Shown piece by piece: positions 11,373 to 22,403 of a stretch of 64,000 nucleotides of DNA (positions are counted from its first letter, which is position 1; each line of letters starts with the position of its first letter). The DNA lies in the NCBI GenBank assembly GCA_963969345.1, contig OZ017769.1:3720816-3784815 (forward strand). Direction: 5' to 3'. This DNA is from Turbatrix aceti. Its lineage: Eukaryota; Nematoda; Chromadorea; Rhabditida; Panagrolaimidae. Position numbers and translations under genes: made by a program. Below the pieces are notes generated by a model. That model was given only the letters and a program-made list of their open reading frames with translations, did no database searches and was not told the DNA's origin.

Positions 11373-12227
11373 AAAATCATAAAAAAAACTGAATTGATCT
11401 TAAAACACAAAAACGATTTTTTTGTACATTGTTGTATTTAATTTTTTTTGTTTGTTTGCGTTGTTTTTGAACGATTTTATGCGTTTGACGTCACATTTCG
11501 CTCAATGACATTGTCCGACATACAGTAATTATTAATTTGCTATTTAAATATTTTGGGCTCCCGCATCCGACTGTAGTATATTTAAATAAAAAATGTGTAT
11601 TAAACATAATTGTAAATAAAAAAGAATTATTGCTGTCCAAATTAATAAATTTGTAATCACGAAATTGGCCGTGAGCTCAACTGACAGTAAAATAAGCATA
11701 TGAAATAAAAAAAATAAATAAAAAATGAAATCGTAGGCATTATAATACACTTTTTTTGCAACGTTTTTGACAAATGTTTTAAAAAATCAAAAATCATGTG
11801 GCGTTACAAATTCTTAGGACACGCAAACTCGTTAGTCAATCCCTTTTTTACGGAAAAAGTCGTATTTCGCACACCTGAATCGTTACGTCCATAAAGGTGT
11901 CGTGGTACGTTAAAATTAAAAAAATAGATTTCACTTGAACTTCTTTCGCACCTAAAAATTATGCACTAATTCAAAAACGGGTTTTTAAAACAATTTAAAA
12001 ATTGTTGGCATTCCAAATTTTCAAAAAACTACAAAAAATAAATACTATTTATAAATATCAAAAAATAGCAAACTTTTTGTTCCAAACTCGGATTTTCTTC
12101 CATTTTATTTTTTATACGGCTTCCGCCAGATCGGAGAAAAATCGAACAAAGGAAATATAAAATGATAAATAGTGGTAAAAAAAAAGACAACTGGGGGTGA
12201 CAAAACGTGTTACAAGTGTTACATCCA
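11373..12227. other. Convergent intergenic region
   Basis: AT-rich DNA between two convergent genes. A possible poly(A) region lies at 11400-11450. Nothing else supportable is seen. Confidence 0.5.
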
Positions 12228-15213
12228 TTAAACCGTACGGGTGGACGACGGTACATCGTTTTCCTTGTCTTCTTCGAGACCCGACGTCAGCGATTGCTTG
12301 GTGACGAGAATTTCGTTGCGCAGCGAGCGAACGTTCGTCGGCGAGACTGTTTCAATTGAGATTCTGAAATTTGATAATTTTCAATTTTCAAAAAAATTTA
12401 ATAGACAGTCTGCGAGCCGATTTACATTCGACGACCCCTCAATTTTTACACTTTGAAATGTTTTGAGTCTAAGTTGTAGAAGACCCTAAGGGCAGTCTAT
12501 AACCGCAATATTAGATTTTTTAAAAATCGGATTCTGGAGATTTGGCTTCAGATGTGTTTTCATAGTTCTCCCCAAAAAAGAATGGCGCGCGCTTTGTTTG
12601 GGCGTGGTAAAGCCCAATTTTGTGACGCCAAAATTCAAATACTTGCAAAAAAAAATACTTGCAGTTGTTTTTTTAAAAATTTGAGTATGCTGTCGTATTC
12701 CCTGTCCTCTGAAACCCCCGTAAACAAATTTTCAGATTTTTTGCTTAGAAACAAAGCGCGCGCCATTCTTTTTTGGGGAGAACTATGAAAACACATCTGA
12801 AGCCAAATCTCCAGAATCCGATTTTTAAAAAATCTAATATTGCGGTTATAGACTGCCCTTAGGGTCTTCTACAACTTGGACTCAAAACATTTCAAAGTGT
12901 AAAAATTGAGGGGTCGTGCTTTTCCCCTTATAGGAAAATCGGCTCGCAGACTGTCTATTAAAAAATTGACAAAAAAACATACCTCTTGCCGAGAACGTTT
13001 TGGTTGATTCGTGCCGAGCAGGTAGTGACTTCTCCGGCAAATTCGTCATCGATGTAGAGCGCGAAGCCTCGGACAGCCGGAACGAAGGGTTGGCACGTGT
13101 TCCAGCGAACGACGACGGCAGATGCCGATTCTTGCTGCAGTGTGATGTCGGTCGGCGTCGGGAGAAGGTAGTTCAGCTTGCCCGCAGCGTCCGCCAAGGC
13201 ACCCTGGCCAGCAGCTTGGAAGCGCGCTTTCAGAACCGCCAATTCCGCCTTCAAAGCCGCGTTTTCAGACTTCAGAGCGGCGTTTTCGGCTTGAAGCTTC
13301 GAGTTGGGCCCTTTCCGGTCCCGGTCCCGGGGCGTAACCCGAGTGACTTCCCGCACGGTGGAAAGCGGCGTCGTCGGCCCCTGCAACTGGTCCGGGCGAG
13401 GAATAATGACCGACGACGGGAGCGGAGACTCGGGAACGATGTGGGTCAAAGTCGGCGATCCAATGACCGGCTTTTTCAGGTGAACAGCCTCGGAGACGGT
13501 AATCGTCACTGTTGACGTCGAAGCTCCACTCGAAGACGAATCCTCATCCGAGAAAACCAGGGGATCAGTCAGGTAAGGTCGAGGACGATTTGGCAGTTCC
13601 AGCGGGGGGATGAAAAAGTCGTCATCCCGAACATTCGGTGTAGTCTGGGGAGTCGGGAGTTTTGTCTTCTGCGGAGTCGTCGGGGCTTGAACTTCAGGCT
13701 CGATCTGTGGAGCGGGTTCCATTTCCTTCTCCGAGGATGCCTCATTCGTCGGCGTCCTCTGCTTCGGCTCAGGTGGGTCAAACGAGTTCACAAATTCATA
13801 CCGACGAGGCGCGATCTCCAGCGGAGGAATGACGATATCAGACGTTCTCGGAACGCTTCTGGTCGGTGGGGAGATCCTCCTCGAATTGTTTCCAGCCGCC
13901 CGGGGGGTCCGCGTCATCGGCGATGCAAACTCGGACGACTGATTGTGCAGGAAATCCTCCCTGACCGCCTCAAAGTGGGGATAGGTAGGCGTGAGCATCG
14001 TAACGGGATCTGCATTCCTCGGCGTCTCAATCACGAGCCTGGCAGCCAGCTCAGCCTGATCCTCGATGAGTCTGACCCGATCCGTGTGAAGATGTTCGCC
14101 GATGAGTTTCTCGTCATCCGTCAGGGCAGTGCCATCGACGGCAGTCAGCGTGAGCAGTTTCGAGTACACGTAGGGGCGGTAGGAGAAGTTGTCATAGGGC
14201 TCGGTGACACACGGGTTTCCGGCAACCGACAGGGAAGTCAGGTCGGGGAGGTTTTTCAGAAACCGGACAGCTGTGAGATTGGCAATCGTGTTTCTCGAGA
14301 CGTCGAGGGCACGCAGACCAAGCGGCAGCATGGCAGGAGCGTGCTCGAGGCTGCTGATGCAGTTTCCTCCCAGACGAAGTGCCGTGAGCTTGGGCAATGC
14401 GCGGAGGTTGGGAATGGACGTCAGACGGTTGCCAGTCAGGTCCAGGACTTGGAGGAAGGTGAGTTCGTTGATCAGAGGGAAACTCTACAAAAAAAACCTT
14501 CAAAATGGCACGAAAAAGGCAAAAAACAACATTTTAGGCCAAAAATACAAACCAAATAAAATCGTAAACCGAAAAACAACGAAAAGTAACAAAAAACCCC
14601 AAAATTATGTTATTCACAAAAAAAAGATAACAAAAATGCATCAAAAGTACCGTAATCGGACAAAAGCAACGTAATTTACGCAAATGTTGTTATTTTTGCT
14701 TTTTATCCATAAAAACAACTATTCCAGTCCTTTTTTCTTCATTTTTTTTCATTTTGAATCAAAATTCTCAAAAAAACTCACACAAATCATGTTGTAGCCC
14801 AGATCCAAAACTCGCAACTTTACAAGCTGGGGAATCTGTTGATCGACAACGGACAGCTGATTGTGGGAAGCCTCGAGCACTTCGAGGCAGTTCTTCATCA
14901 CCTGGATCGAGATAATGCGTCGAAGACAGCTGTGGGAGACGTTGAGGGTCTTGCACTGCGGAAGATGCCTCACAAAATCCAAAGACGTCAGACGATTGTG
15001 TGAAAGGTCGAGATCCCTGATCCGGTCGCCGTATTGCCTCATCAGAGCCTCCGGGACACGAGCAATTCCACGGTTTGACAGATCCAAACGATTCTCTTGG
15101 ATGTCGGGTGAACGGAAGACAGCTGAGCTAAAAAATCACTTTTTATGTAAAAATAGACAATAAAAAAGCGGTATAAAAACTCACATTGGGCTCGGCGTGG
15201 TTGAACGACTCAT
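12228..15213 (-). CDS. Leucine-rich repeat, coiled-coil and Fn3-like protein
   Basis: Exons 15213-15185, 15127-14782, 14484-12983 and 12363-12228 join in phase (AT|C, TGT|AGT, AG|A) into 670 residues. Residues about 20-230 contain LRRs of the LxxLxLSxNxLxxL type (DLSHNRLTSL, EASHNQLSVV, DLTGNRLTSI, RLGGNCISSL, DVSRNTIANL) with an LRR-cap-like end. A Pro/Ser-rich, probably disordered region follows, then a strong coiled coil (KLQAENAALKSENAALKAEL). The C-terminal segment (LQQESASAVVVRWNT...LYIDDEFAGEV) resembles a fibronectin III fold. There is no signal peptide or membrane span, so it is probably an intracellular scaffold; I do not know a named orthologue. The last intron contains an inverted-repeat element. 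The gene is divergent from the small Gly-rich gene at 16319. Confidence 0.88.
12398..12961. mobile_element. TTAA-flanked inverted-repeat element in the last intron of the LRR gene
   Basis: Arms of about 200 bp (12398-12600 and about 12750-12961) are inverted copies. Both ends read TTTAATAGACAGTCTGCGAG when read inward, and TTAA bounds each end. Further inside, both arms carry TTTTGAGTC, GGGCAGTCTATAACCGCAA, ATCGGATTCTGGAGATTTGG and CCATTCTTTTTTGGGGAG. The spacer is about 150 bp with no significant open frame. The element is homologous to the larger element at 18226-19873. The host intron is 619 nt; without the element it would be about 55 nt, the normal size of short introns here, so insertion into a short intron is the simple reading. 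Confidence 0.88.
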
Positions 15214-16318
15214 CTTGAAATCAAATTAATGGTGTCCAACAAAAAGATCAATCAAAAAAAAAGAATAGAAATTGGTCAATGAAGAATATAAACAAAAACA
15301 GAAGCAAGTTTTTCGCCGGAATGGATGCGATCGCTAAAATTACCGCGCATTTTGTTCGGCGCACAATGCCACAACTTTTATAATGCGTACCTTGAATTTT
15401 TTTGCCATCGTTATCCTGTTTTTTCGCTACATTTTTTTGAAAATGATGACTCCAATGTTTTCACAGAATGGTTTTTTTTTTACAAAAAATGGACTGCTGA
15501 ATGCAATGAGCTTCTTTGTCGTTATCAGTCACGTCAAATAAATTTATTTTCAAATTTTTTGTTCATTAAAATAAATTTTTTAAATTTAAAAGCAAACAAA
15601 TATTATTATACCCTGGTCACAGTGTTACACCACGTGATAAAGTGGTTGGCAAAAAAAGCTATACAATTTCGATATTCTTGACATACTAAAGCACAAAATA
15701 CACATTTGAAACTTAAAAAAAAATCAAACAGCCCTGATTCAAGCCTAGAAATTTTCAAAATTTTACGACGGCGGATAAAATTATGAAGCATTCAGGAAAT
15801 ACTATTTATATAAATGTCAGCGTTTTTAGAGTGCATTTTTTACGTTTGTTCGATAAAAACAATCAAACATTCTTTTTTTAAATTTTATTTTACTGATTTT
15901 ATTGCAGGTAAAACTTGACTTTGTTCAAAATAAATATAAATATTTTTAAATAAATATTTTTTTTGAGTAATTTTTTATTTTGTCTTTTAACCAAACTTGA
16001 TTTTGTAAATCATTCTAGAATTTTCTTTTTATGTTGTAATACCTCGTGATGAATTTGAAACAAATAAAAAATGCCCAATTTCGATATTCTTTACAAATTG
16101 ACACCCCCATGGACAAAGACGACAATCGGATCAAGCGGGAAGTTTACGTATGCAAGATGGATGTGCGGCCCCCTATCAATGCACTTTTTTTCCGCCTCTT
16201 GCACTCACCATTGTAGCCTGCTACGTAGTCTCAGTTTAGCAGTACCGCACTTGACCCAGCTGGTTTGTTCAACAGCGATCGTTTTTTGACAGATCGCATT
16301 TTTTAGGTATCCGTAAAA
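15214..16318. promoter_or_regulatory. Shared upstream region of two divergent genes
   Basis: 1.1 kb of AT-rich DNA between the LRR gene (-) and the Gly-rich gene (+). It has no supportable coding frame. An acceptor-like ATTTTTTAG at 16298-16306 lies 12 nt before the start codon at 16319, compatible with trans-splicing of the plus-strand transcript. Confidence 0.45.
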
Positions 16319-17072
16319 ATGCCGAGCGACGAGCACAGCAGCTCGGATTCTGGCCGTTCACGAAATTGGCGCAAAACCGCTAAAGAGTACGTTTATGCCA
16401 TCCTTTTTTTTCAAGTTGTCCTCCAAAACCCCCCAATTTAGATATCAGCCGGATGACGTCTCGATGAACATCCCAAAAATTGCTGGCTATATTGGCAACG
16501 GTTTTCGCCACAATTTTGAATACGTTAACGACCTTCGCGGTCCGCATGCCGACGGCGGTTATGAAAAAGACAAAGACGCTGTTTATGTGACAGCAGGACT
16601 CCATCGGGGACACGTCCAAAATGGCGAAGTCCAGGCAAAGTTAAAAGTTGCCACATACGATCACGAAACGGTAGCCAATATTCGTTCATTTAAAAATATT
16701 TTTTATTTATACCAAAAAAATTTTTAGAGTCTCAAAAACGGCTACCACACCAACAACGTGGCTACGCTGCTCGATGAGAAAGTAACTCTCGGGCCGATAG
16801 AAATGAAAGGCCAGTTGCTGAGTGGCGAGGGCGGTGTTACGGCTCGAGCGGAGAATGGCATAGAGGCAGGAATGCGATTGAATGGCAACCTTGCGAGCGC
16901 TAGTATTGGTCCGGTCGGTGCAAACATCGGCGTTGGCATTGATACAGGAGTAAAAATGCGCTTCGATGAGGATTTCGCGATTGGCGCAAAAGTTCTCGGC
17001 ACTGGAGTGACCATTGGACGTACTACCGAATTCTCCGTTTTTGGTAGCGGGTTCAAAATTACCTGGTGGTAA
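16319..17072 (+). CDS. Small Gly/Ala-rich beta-repeat protein, unrecognised
   Basis: Exons 16319-16386, 16442-16670 and 16728-17072 join in phase (GA|A, then ACG|AGT) into 213 residues; introns are 55 and 57 nt. The N-terminus is Ser/Arg-rich. The middle contains NIPKIAGYIGNGF and GGYEKDKDAVYVTAGLHRGH. The C-terminal 100 residues are a string of short alternating hydrophobic strands with glycines (ASASIGPVGANIGVGIDTGV, AIGAKVLGTGVTIG, EFSVFGSGFKITWW), suggesting a beta-solenoid or beta-meander. There is no signal peptide or membrane helix. From memory, Gly-rich strand repeats like this occur in uncharacterised proteins of fungi and some animals, but I cannot name a family. The second intron's donor (ACG|GTAGCC) is weak, so that junction is less sure. 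Confidence 0.72.
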
Positions 17073-17371
17073 GAAGGCCAAGATCGAAAAAAAGGTGAAG
17101 ATTGTGAATTACATACCGTACCGTATAACCGTATATAAGTCTCTGCATATGCTAATAAACTTGACCACTCTCTTCCTTTTTGTGTCACCTCGCCCTAGAG
17201 TCCTCGTCTGTGCACGGACCGATCGCCCGACGTACATTAGAACTAAAAAACACAGACATAGTACACTAAAAATTGAATGTGTCGGACACAAGTAAGAATA
17301 CTGACGTTGTTACCTCAGTAAACGATCTATCAAATAACTAGGAAGGTTGCTGCTCTCTTTCTGTCAAACAA

Positions 17372-17549
17372 GCGACAGACATTGTTTTTTTTAATATTTC
17401 GCAACATCACTGTTTTCACTTTCTTTCAAATCTGTTGTATGTTTGCACCTGATTTGTTGTATTGTTGTTCAACAAAAGTCCGAAAATTGAGTGATTTACG
17501 ATGACGAATTTGTTGAATAAATTTTTCGACCTTCTTGCTCGAACATAAA
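17372..17549 (+). pseudogene. Broken copy of the 5' end of the BTB-like gene
   Basis: This stretch aligns by eye with the upstream region and first codons of the gene at 20611. Shared blocks include CAACAAAA-TCCGAAAATT and GTGATTTACGATGAC. The copied frame begins MTNLLNKFFDLLAR and then meets a stop codon at about 17546, where the intact gene continues with the BTB-like sequence. The matching upstream sequence has no counterpart of the 20144-20541 element, so this copy also records an approximate empty site. After it, the similarity ends. Confidence 0.78.
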
Positions 17550-18225
17550 AATCAGCTGTTAGTCAAGAATCTTGACTTGACTCAAGATCACCCTGATCAA
17601 GATCACAAAATATATTATTTCAAAATTATGCGACTTCTGTGGGAAAATGTTTTCCGGCTCTCTCACAGGGTTTGCAGTGCAACAACCTCAGCAACAAAAA
17701 CTTCCACCGGCGATGCTCATTTATGTATATCGAGCAACAATTACACGAGATGTGCACACAGCGTATCGCTCAGTTCGCGCAAACTGTGAAAAAAAGTGGC
17801 CACCTGGCTGAGGAAAATTTTTTCCTGCGCGCGCACCCTTGTTTTTCTTGAAAGTGCACCACATATAATCGCAAAACAAAAATATTAAGATGCAACTGTC
17901 TGTTTAGATTGATATTGTCATCGATTAAGCACATTCTTGCGAACATTTTGATGCCATTTTTGAAAAAAAATATTTATTGTGAGTCTCGCTCCATATTTCC
18001 AAAAACAGACATTTTTAAAAACGTTTGTGATAATTTCACAAATAGTTTTCTGTACAGAGTTCTGAAATTTTTATGACGTTGAGCTGTACATTATGAACGC
18101 AGATTTTTCAGTCAATAAATTTTATACAAAACCACATATTCTAATTGATCAGAATTTCCAGTAAACATCACAAATTTACGTTTAAGATAAACCTGGTACA
18201 ATGCGTTGCACATTGTCTTTTCAAT
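17550..18225. other. Intergenic sequence without recognisable features
   Basis: No supportable gene or RNA. Short frames at 17535-17851 lack splice or family evidence. Confidence 0.4.
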
Positions 18226-19873
18226 TTAACAGACACTCTGCGAGCCGATTTAGGATCGAGGACACATCATTTTGACACTTTCAAATGTTTTGAGTCAGAG
18301 TTGTAGGCCTTCGGGGGAAAGGTCCAAAGCCGCGATATTTTATTTTATAAAATTCGGATTCACGAGATTCGGCTTCAGAAGTGTTTTTCATAAAAAATAG
18401 TGCCCTGTGCTACGTTGGTCATGAACAATTCTGAAAAAATTAATATAGGGGTTTCTGAGGACGGCGGATCCAATGACATACTCAGAATTTTTTTTCAGTT
18501 ACGGTAATTATCGATTTTTTGATATCATACGTTTTCAAACCGCTATCATATTCGGATCTCAAACTTAAGCGGTAATTCGATAAGCCTATCTTCTTCCCCG
18601 TTGTTTTTTGTATCGGAAAAAGTAAAACACAAAAAAAAATCGCGTGCCCAAGGTTGTCATAAATTTTAATTTATGCTCCAGACTCGACACCGAAGCCCTG
18701 CGCGCAACGTGCACGCATGATTTTGCGCTGCTGCACACGCGTATTGACCTTTATTTTTTAGACACATGCCTAACTTATTATAAAAATCGTTTTTGGAACC
18801 ATTCAATAGGTGTGCCAAGGCGGGAAGGTGTACAGTAGTCTTTTTTCCAAGCTTCACCTGTAAAATGCCTGAGGCTATTAGCCATGAACATTTTGACAAA
18901 AATGACCTATTCTATCTTTTAGAGAATTCAATTCTCTATGGAGTATAAAATTTTCAGATTTTTACCTTTATTTTTGGGTTCGGTACATTAATTTTAAAAA
19001 CATACACCAAGTTTAACCTTCATTTTTCTGCCGACGCTTCTCTTAAGAAATAAAAATCTCATAATTTGAAGTCAAATTTAGAACATGTTGGGCAAATTAA
19101 GCTACAGTATCCAAAAATAACGGTAAAAATCTGAAAATTTTATACTCCATAGAGAATTGAATTCTCTAAAAGATAGAATAGGTCATTTTTGTCAAAATGT
19201 TCATGGCTAATAGCCTCAGGCATTTTACAGGTGAAGCTTGGAAAAAAGACTACTGTACACCTTCCCGCCTTGGCACACCTATTGAATGGTTCCAAAAACG
19301 GTTTTTGTAATAAGTTAGGCATGCGTCTAAAAAATAAAGGTCAATACGCGTGTGCAGCAGCGCAAAATCATGCGTGCACGTTGCGCGCAGGGCTTCGGTG
19401 TCGAGTCTGGAGCATAAATTAAAATTTATGACAACCTTGGGCACGCGATTTTTTTTTGTGTTTTACTTTTTCCGATACAAAAAACAACGGGGAAGAAGAT
19501 AGGCTTATCGAATTACCGCTTAAGTTTGAGATCCGAATATGATAGCGGTTTGAAAACGTATGATATCAAAAAATCGATAATTACCGTAACTGAAAAAAAA
19601 TTCTGAGTATGTCATTGGATCCGCCGTCCTCAGAAACCCCTATATTAATTTTTTCAGAATTGTTCATGACCAACGTAGCACAGGGCACTATTTTTTATGA
19701 AAAACACTTCTGAAGCCGAATCTCGTGAATCCGAATTTTATAAATTAAAATATCGCGGCTTTGGACCTTTCCCCCGAAGGCCTACAACTCTGACTCAAAA
19801 CATTTGAAAGTGTCAAAATGATGTGTCCTTCTCCCCACCTTGGTCCTAAATCGGCTCGCAGAGTGTCTGTTAA
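18226..19873. mobile_element. Giant foldback element with about 750-bp inverted arms
   Basis: Left arm about 18226-18977, right arm about 19111-19873, separated by a spacer of about 130 bp. Each terminus reads TTAACAGACACTCTGCGAGC inward, and TTAA sits at both ends. The arms are nearly identical over long runs; for example TTAAAATTTATGACAACCTT at 19416-19440 mirrors the sequence near 18655-18680. The mirrored 64- and 77-codon open frames in the two arms follow from the palindrome and are not evidence of genes. The arms differ just inside the GAGCCGATTTAGG block, and otherwise by scattered substitutions. No transposase is present, so it would be non-autonomous. Related over about 190 bp per end to the element at 12398-12961. 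Confidence 0.9.
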
Positions 19874-20143
19874 AGCTTTCAAATATACGGTAAGGTGTGC
19901 TCTGTTTGCATTCACTTCAGACAGCAAATTTTTTTTTGTATCATACTGCAGTTTCAAAGATGCATGCTCAAAAGCATGTTAAAGGGGGAAAGAGGGAGTA
20001 AAAAAGCATGCATCTTCAGTAATGTTTGGCGTATTTATATGCTTATCAACTAGATGATTGTTTGGGCTCCATTTTTGTGCGACACGCGTCAGACATCGTT
20101 ATTTTTTGTCAGCATTGCAGCATCATCGCTTTCACTTTCGTTT

Positions 20144-20541
20144 CAGAGTTGTCAACCGAGTCAAAATTGGCGATCCGAACATTCGAGCGAGTGCTTTCCT
20201 GCTCGCATTTTGGCATTTTCCCCCCTCAATTTTCGGTTGATCCCGAAGGTGTCCCCGGGGACATCCCCCGGTACCCCGGTATACATTCTCCACAACCTTA
20301 GTTTAAAATTTTTCAAAGGCTGGTTATTTTTCCGTTATCGAATTTTTTTCTTATTATTGAGTCTTACCAGTAAATGTGACTCAAAATAGTGTCATGAAAG
20401 CAATAATACGTTTTTTTTTTTAAATTTTAATCACCAAATTCCCCGGGGGACTACTTTTGAGCGGGAAAATCCCAGGGACAACCCCCTCGGTTCGCTCGCT
20501 CGAATGCTCGGCTCAAATGCTCGGCTCGGTCGACAACTCTG
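20144..20541. mobile_element. 0.4-kb inverted-repeat element upstream of the BTB-like gene
   Basis: The ends are imperfect inverted repeats: CAGAGTTGTCAACCGAG at 20144-20160 versus the complement of CTCGGTCGACAACTCTG at 20525-20541. A second inverted block (ACATTCGAGCGAG / CTCGCTCGAATGC) lies inside. The interior contains GC-rich palindromic stretches (GTCCCCGGGGAC, GGTACCCCGGTA). The broken gene copy at 17372-17549 has no such sequence at the matching point, supporting insertion into the intact copy's upstream region. Coding capacity is negligible. Confidence 0.78.
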
Positions 20542-20610
20542 TTTTGTTCAAAAAGCATTTGATCTGTTGTGTTTTTGTCCAACAAAAATCCGAAAATTAA
20601 GTGATTTACG

Positions 20611-22403
20611 ATGACAAACTCGCTAAATAAATTTTTCGACTCACTTGCTCAGAGAAACTTCTGCGACGTCGTTTTTGTTTTCCCAAAGGAAGACAAAAAG
20701 GTTTGCTGTTTTAGTACAAAACTTCTTTACTCTTTGTTTTTTTGCAGAAAATCACTGCCAACAAAAATGTACTGGGTTCTGCGTGCGATGAGTTCAAAGA
20801 CATGTTTCTAAAAGACGGAAAAGTTGTCGAATGGTCTGAAAAAGACAACGGAATGGATGTAAGAGTTTTCTGTTTTGTAAAATGCTCGAAATACTGTTTT
20901 ATTTTTCAGGTCGTGCCAGTCACTGATATTTTATACAAATGTTTCGACGTCCTGATTAACAACATCTACAACATTGAAATGTTAAACGAAAATCGAGATC
21001 CTAGCAAGTTCACAAAAATCGAGTGGTCAGATGATGACTTGTTGACTGTCGAGGAGATGAATAATTTCCTAATTATGGGTATTTTTAAGGTATTTTTAAA
21101 TTTGTTGTGATGTTTTATTTCTTCAGCAAAAAAGTTCAAACTGCCATGGCTGACCGAATGGTCGAAATATCTAATTGCCAATCAATTTCGAACAAGTATT
21201 ACGATTAACAATTGTCTTCCGCGTTTAGCCAGGTCTTTGAAGTGTAATTCCCGTGATTTAATTTCTGAACTGACGAACTTTATTCGAAACAATCGAAATA
21301 AGGTTTTGCTCCTGAGAAGTATGTTTTGTGAGCATATTTGTATTTATTTCTAAAACTCATTTTTTTCAGAATTCGATGAAATTAATATGGAAACAATGAA
21401 GTACATGTTGCCAAACTGTTTTGTTTTTTACAAAAACGCACCCGGCCGAGTTGATCCAATAATAATTGTCAACTTCGTAATAGCCTGGGCATTTGAACAG
21501 TGCGAATTGGAATCTCTTTCCGATTCTACTGCAAACCTAAAATCATTCTTGGAGCCCTTGCTTCGTTGGATTCCAGTGAAATTAATTCCGCAAGATAATT
21601 TTGAATCCAATCCATATTTTAAAAGATTGTTCAGCGAAGAGGAGAAGGAATGCTTTAACGACAGCAAAGTTATTGACATCCCAGCATCGACTTATCATTA
21701 CATAAGGTGAGTATTTTGCACATCACGGATTTGACGGAATGATAAGAAACAATATTTATAAGCTTGTTTATTATTTCTACTTTTCAGAATCCTTTTTGAT
21801 AAAAAAGTTCGTCTGTTGTCTGTGTCAAATGTCGCAAACGGATACCTTAGTTTTTATGATTCTTTAGACAACCGGCTAATGCAAATGTCACTGACCTATG
21901 ATTCCTCTAAGTATTTATATATTTGTAATTCATCGGAGATACTAGAAGCCAACCATGAATACATTGTTGTAAGTTGTTTTTAAAAACGTGATTAAATTAT
22001 TATATTTGATTTTTATCTGTTTTCGTCTTGTTTCAGAACATCTACAATTCTGGTTGTAATTATACAGTAAGCCAGTTTTGGTGTTGTTCAATTTCATAAA
22101 CAAACTAATTTATAGAGTTTCTCGTGTCCTACATGCAGCAACATTACCGGCGTCAATTTCGTAAGTTAAGCCACGGCTTATTGTCCAATTAAATTTCCAC
22201 TTTCAGTGCTCCTCCTGTAAATCAAAGGCTGCAGATCAAAAAGTTTGTTTATCTGTATTATGCAAGGTTTATACCAAATTCGTTGTTTTCAGTGTCCTTG
22301 CCACGAGAAAATACCACTGCACAAAATTGATGTACAGGATCCGGCAAAGTCTGTCATTTCAAACATAAGCAGGAATTCATCAAACGCAAATCCATCAATT
22401 TGA
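20611..22403 (+). CDS. BTB-like protein with C-terminal Cys-rich zinc-ribbon-like tail
   Basis: Ten exons join in phase: 20611-20700, 20748-20858, 20910-21078, 21127-21318, 21370-21706, 21788-21968, 22037-22066, 22116-22160, 22207-22242 and 22293-22403, giving 433 residues. Most introns are 40-80 nt with TTTTCAG-type acceptors. The N-terminal region (FFDSLAQRNFCDVVFVFP, then SACDEFKDMF, VVPVTDILYKCFDVLINNIY, LLTVEEMNNFLIMAKKFKLPWL) follows the BTB/POZ pattern, with a BACK-like helical region after it (RSLKCNSRDLISELTNFI). The last three short exons carry CPTC, CSSC and CPCHE motifs, a possible metal-binding ribbon. BTB-BACK proteins often act as CUL3 adaptors; that role is inference. A broken copy of the 5' end lies upstream. 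The call is likely but divergent. Confidence 0.8.

Noticed and set aside
13000..14559. Long plus-strand open frames (171 and 290 codons) opposite the LRR gene
   Set aside because: The minus strand has clear LRR and coiled-coil coding with phased splice sites; the plus frames are Arg-rich antisense shadows.
18644..19444. Mirrored 64- and 77-codon open frames in 18644-18899 and 19189-19444
   Set aside because: They are identical because the DNA is a palindrome; no splice, domain or start context supports translation.
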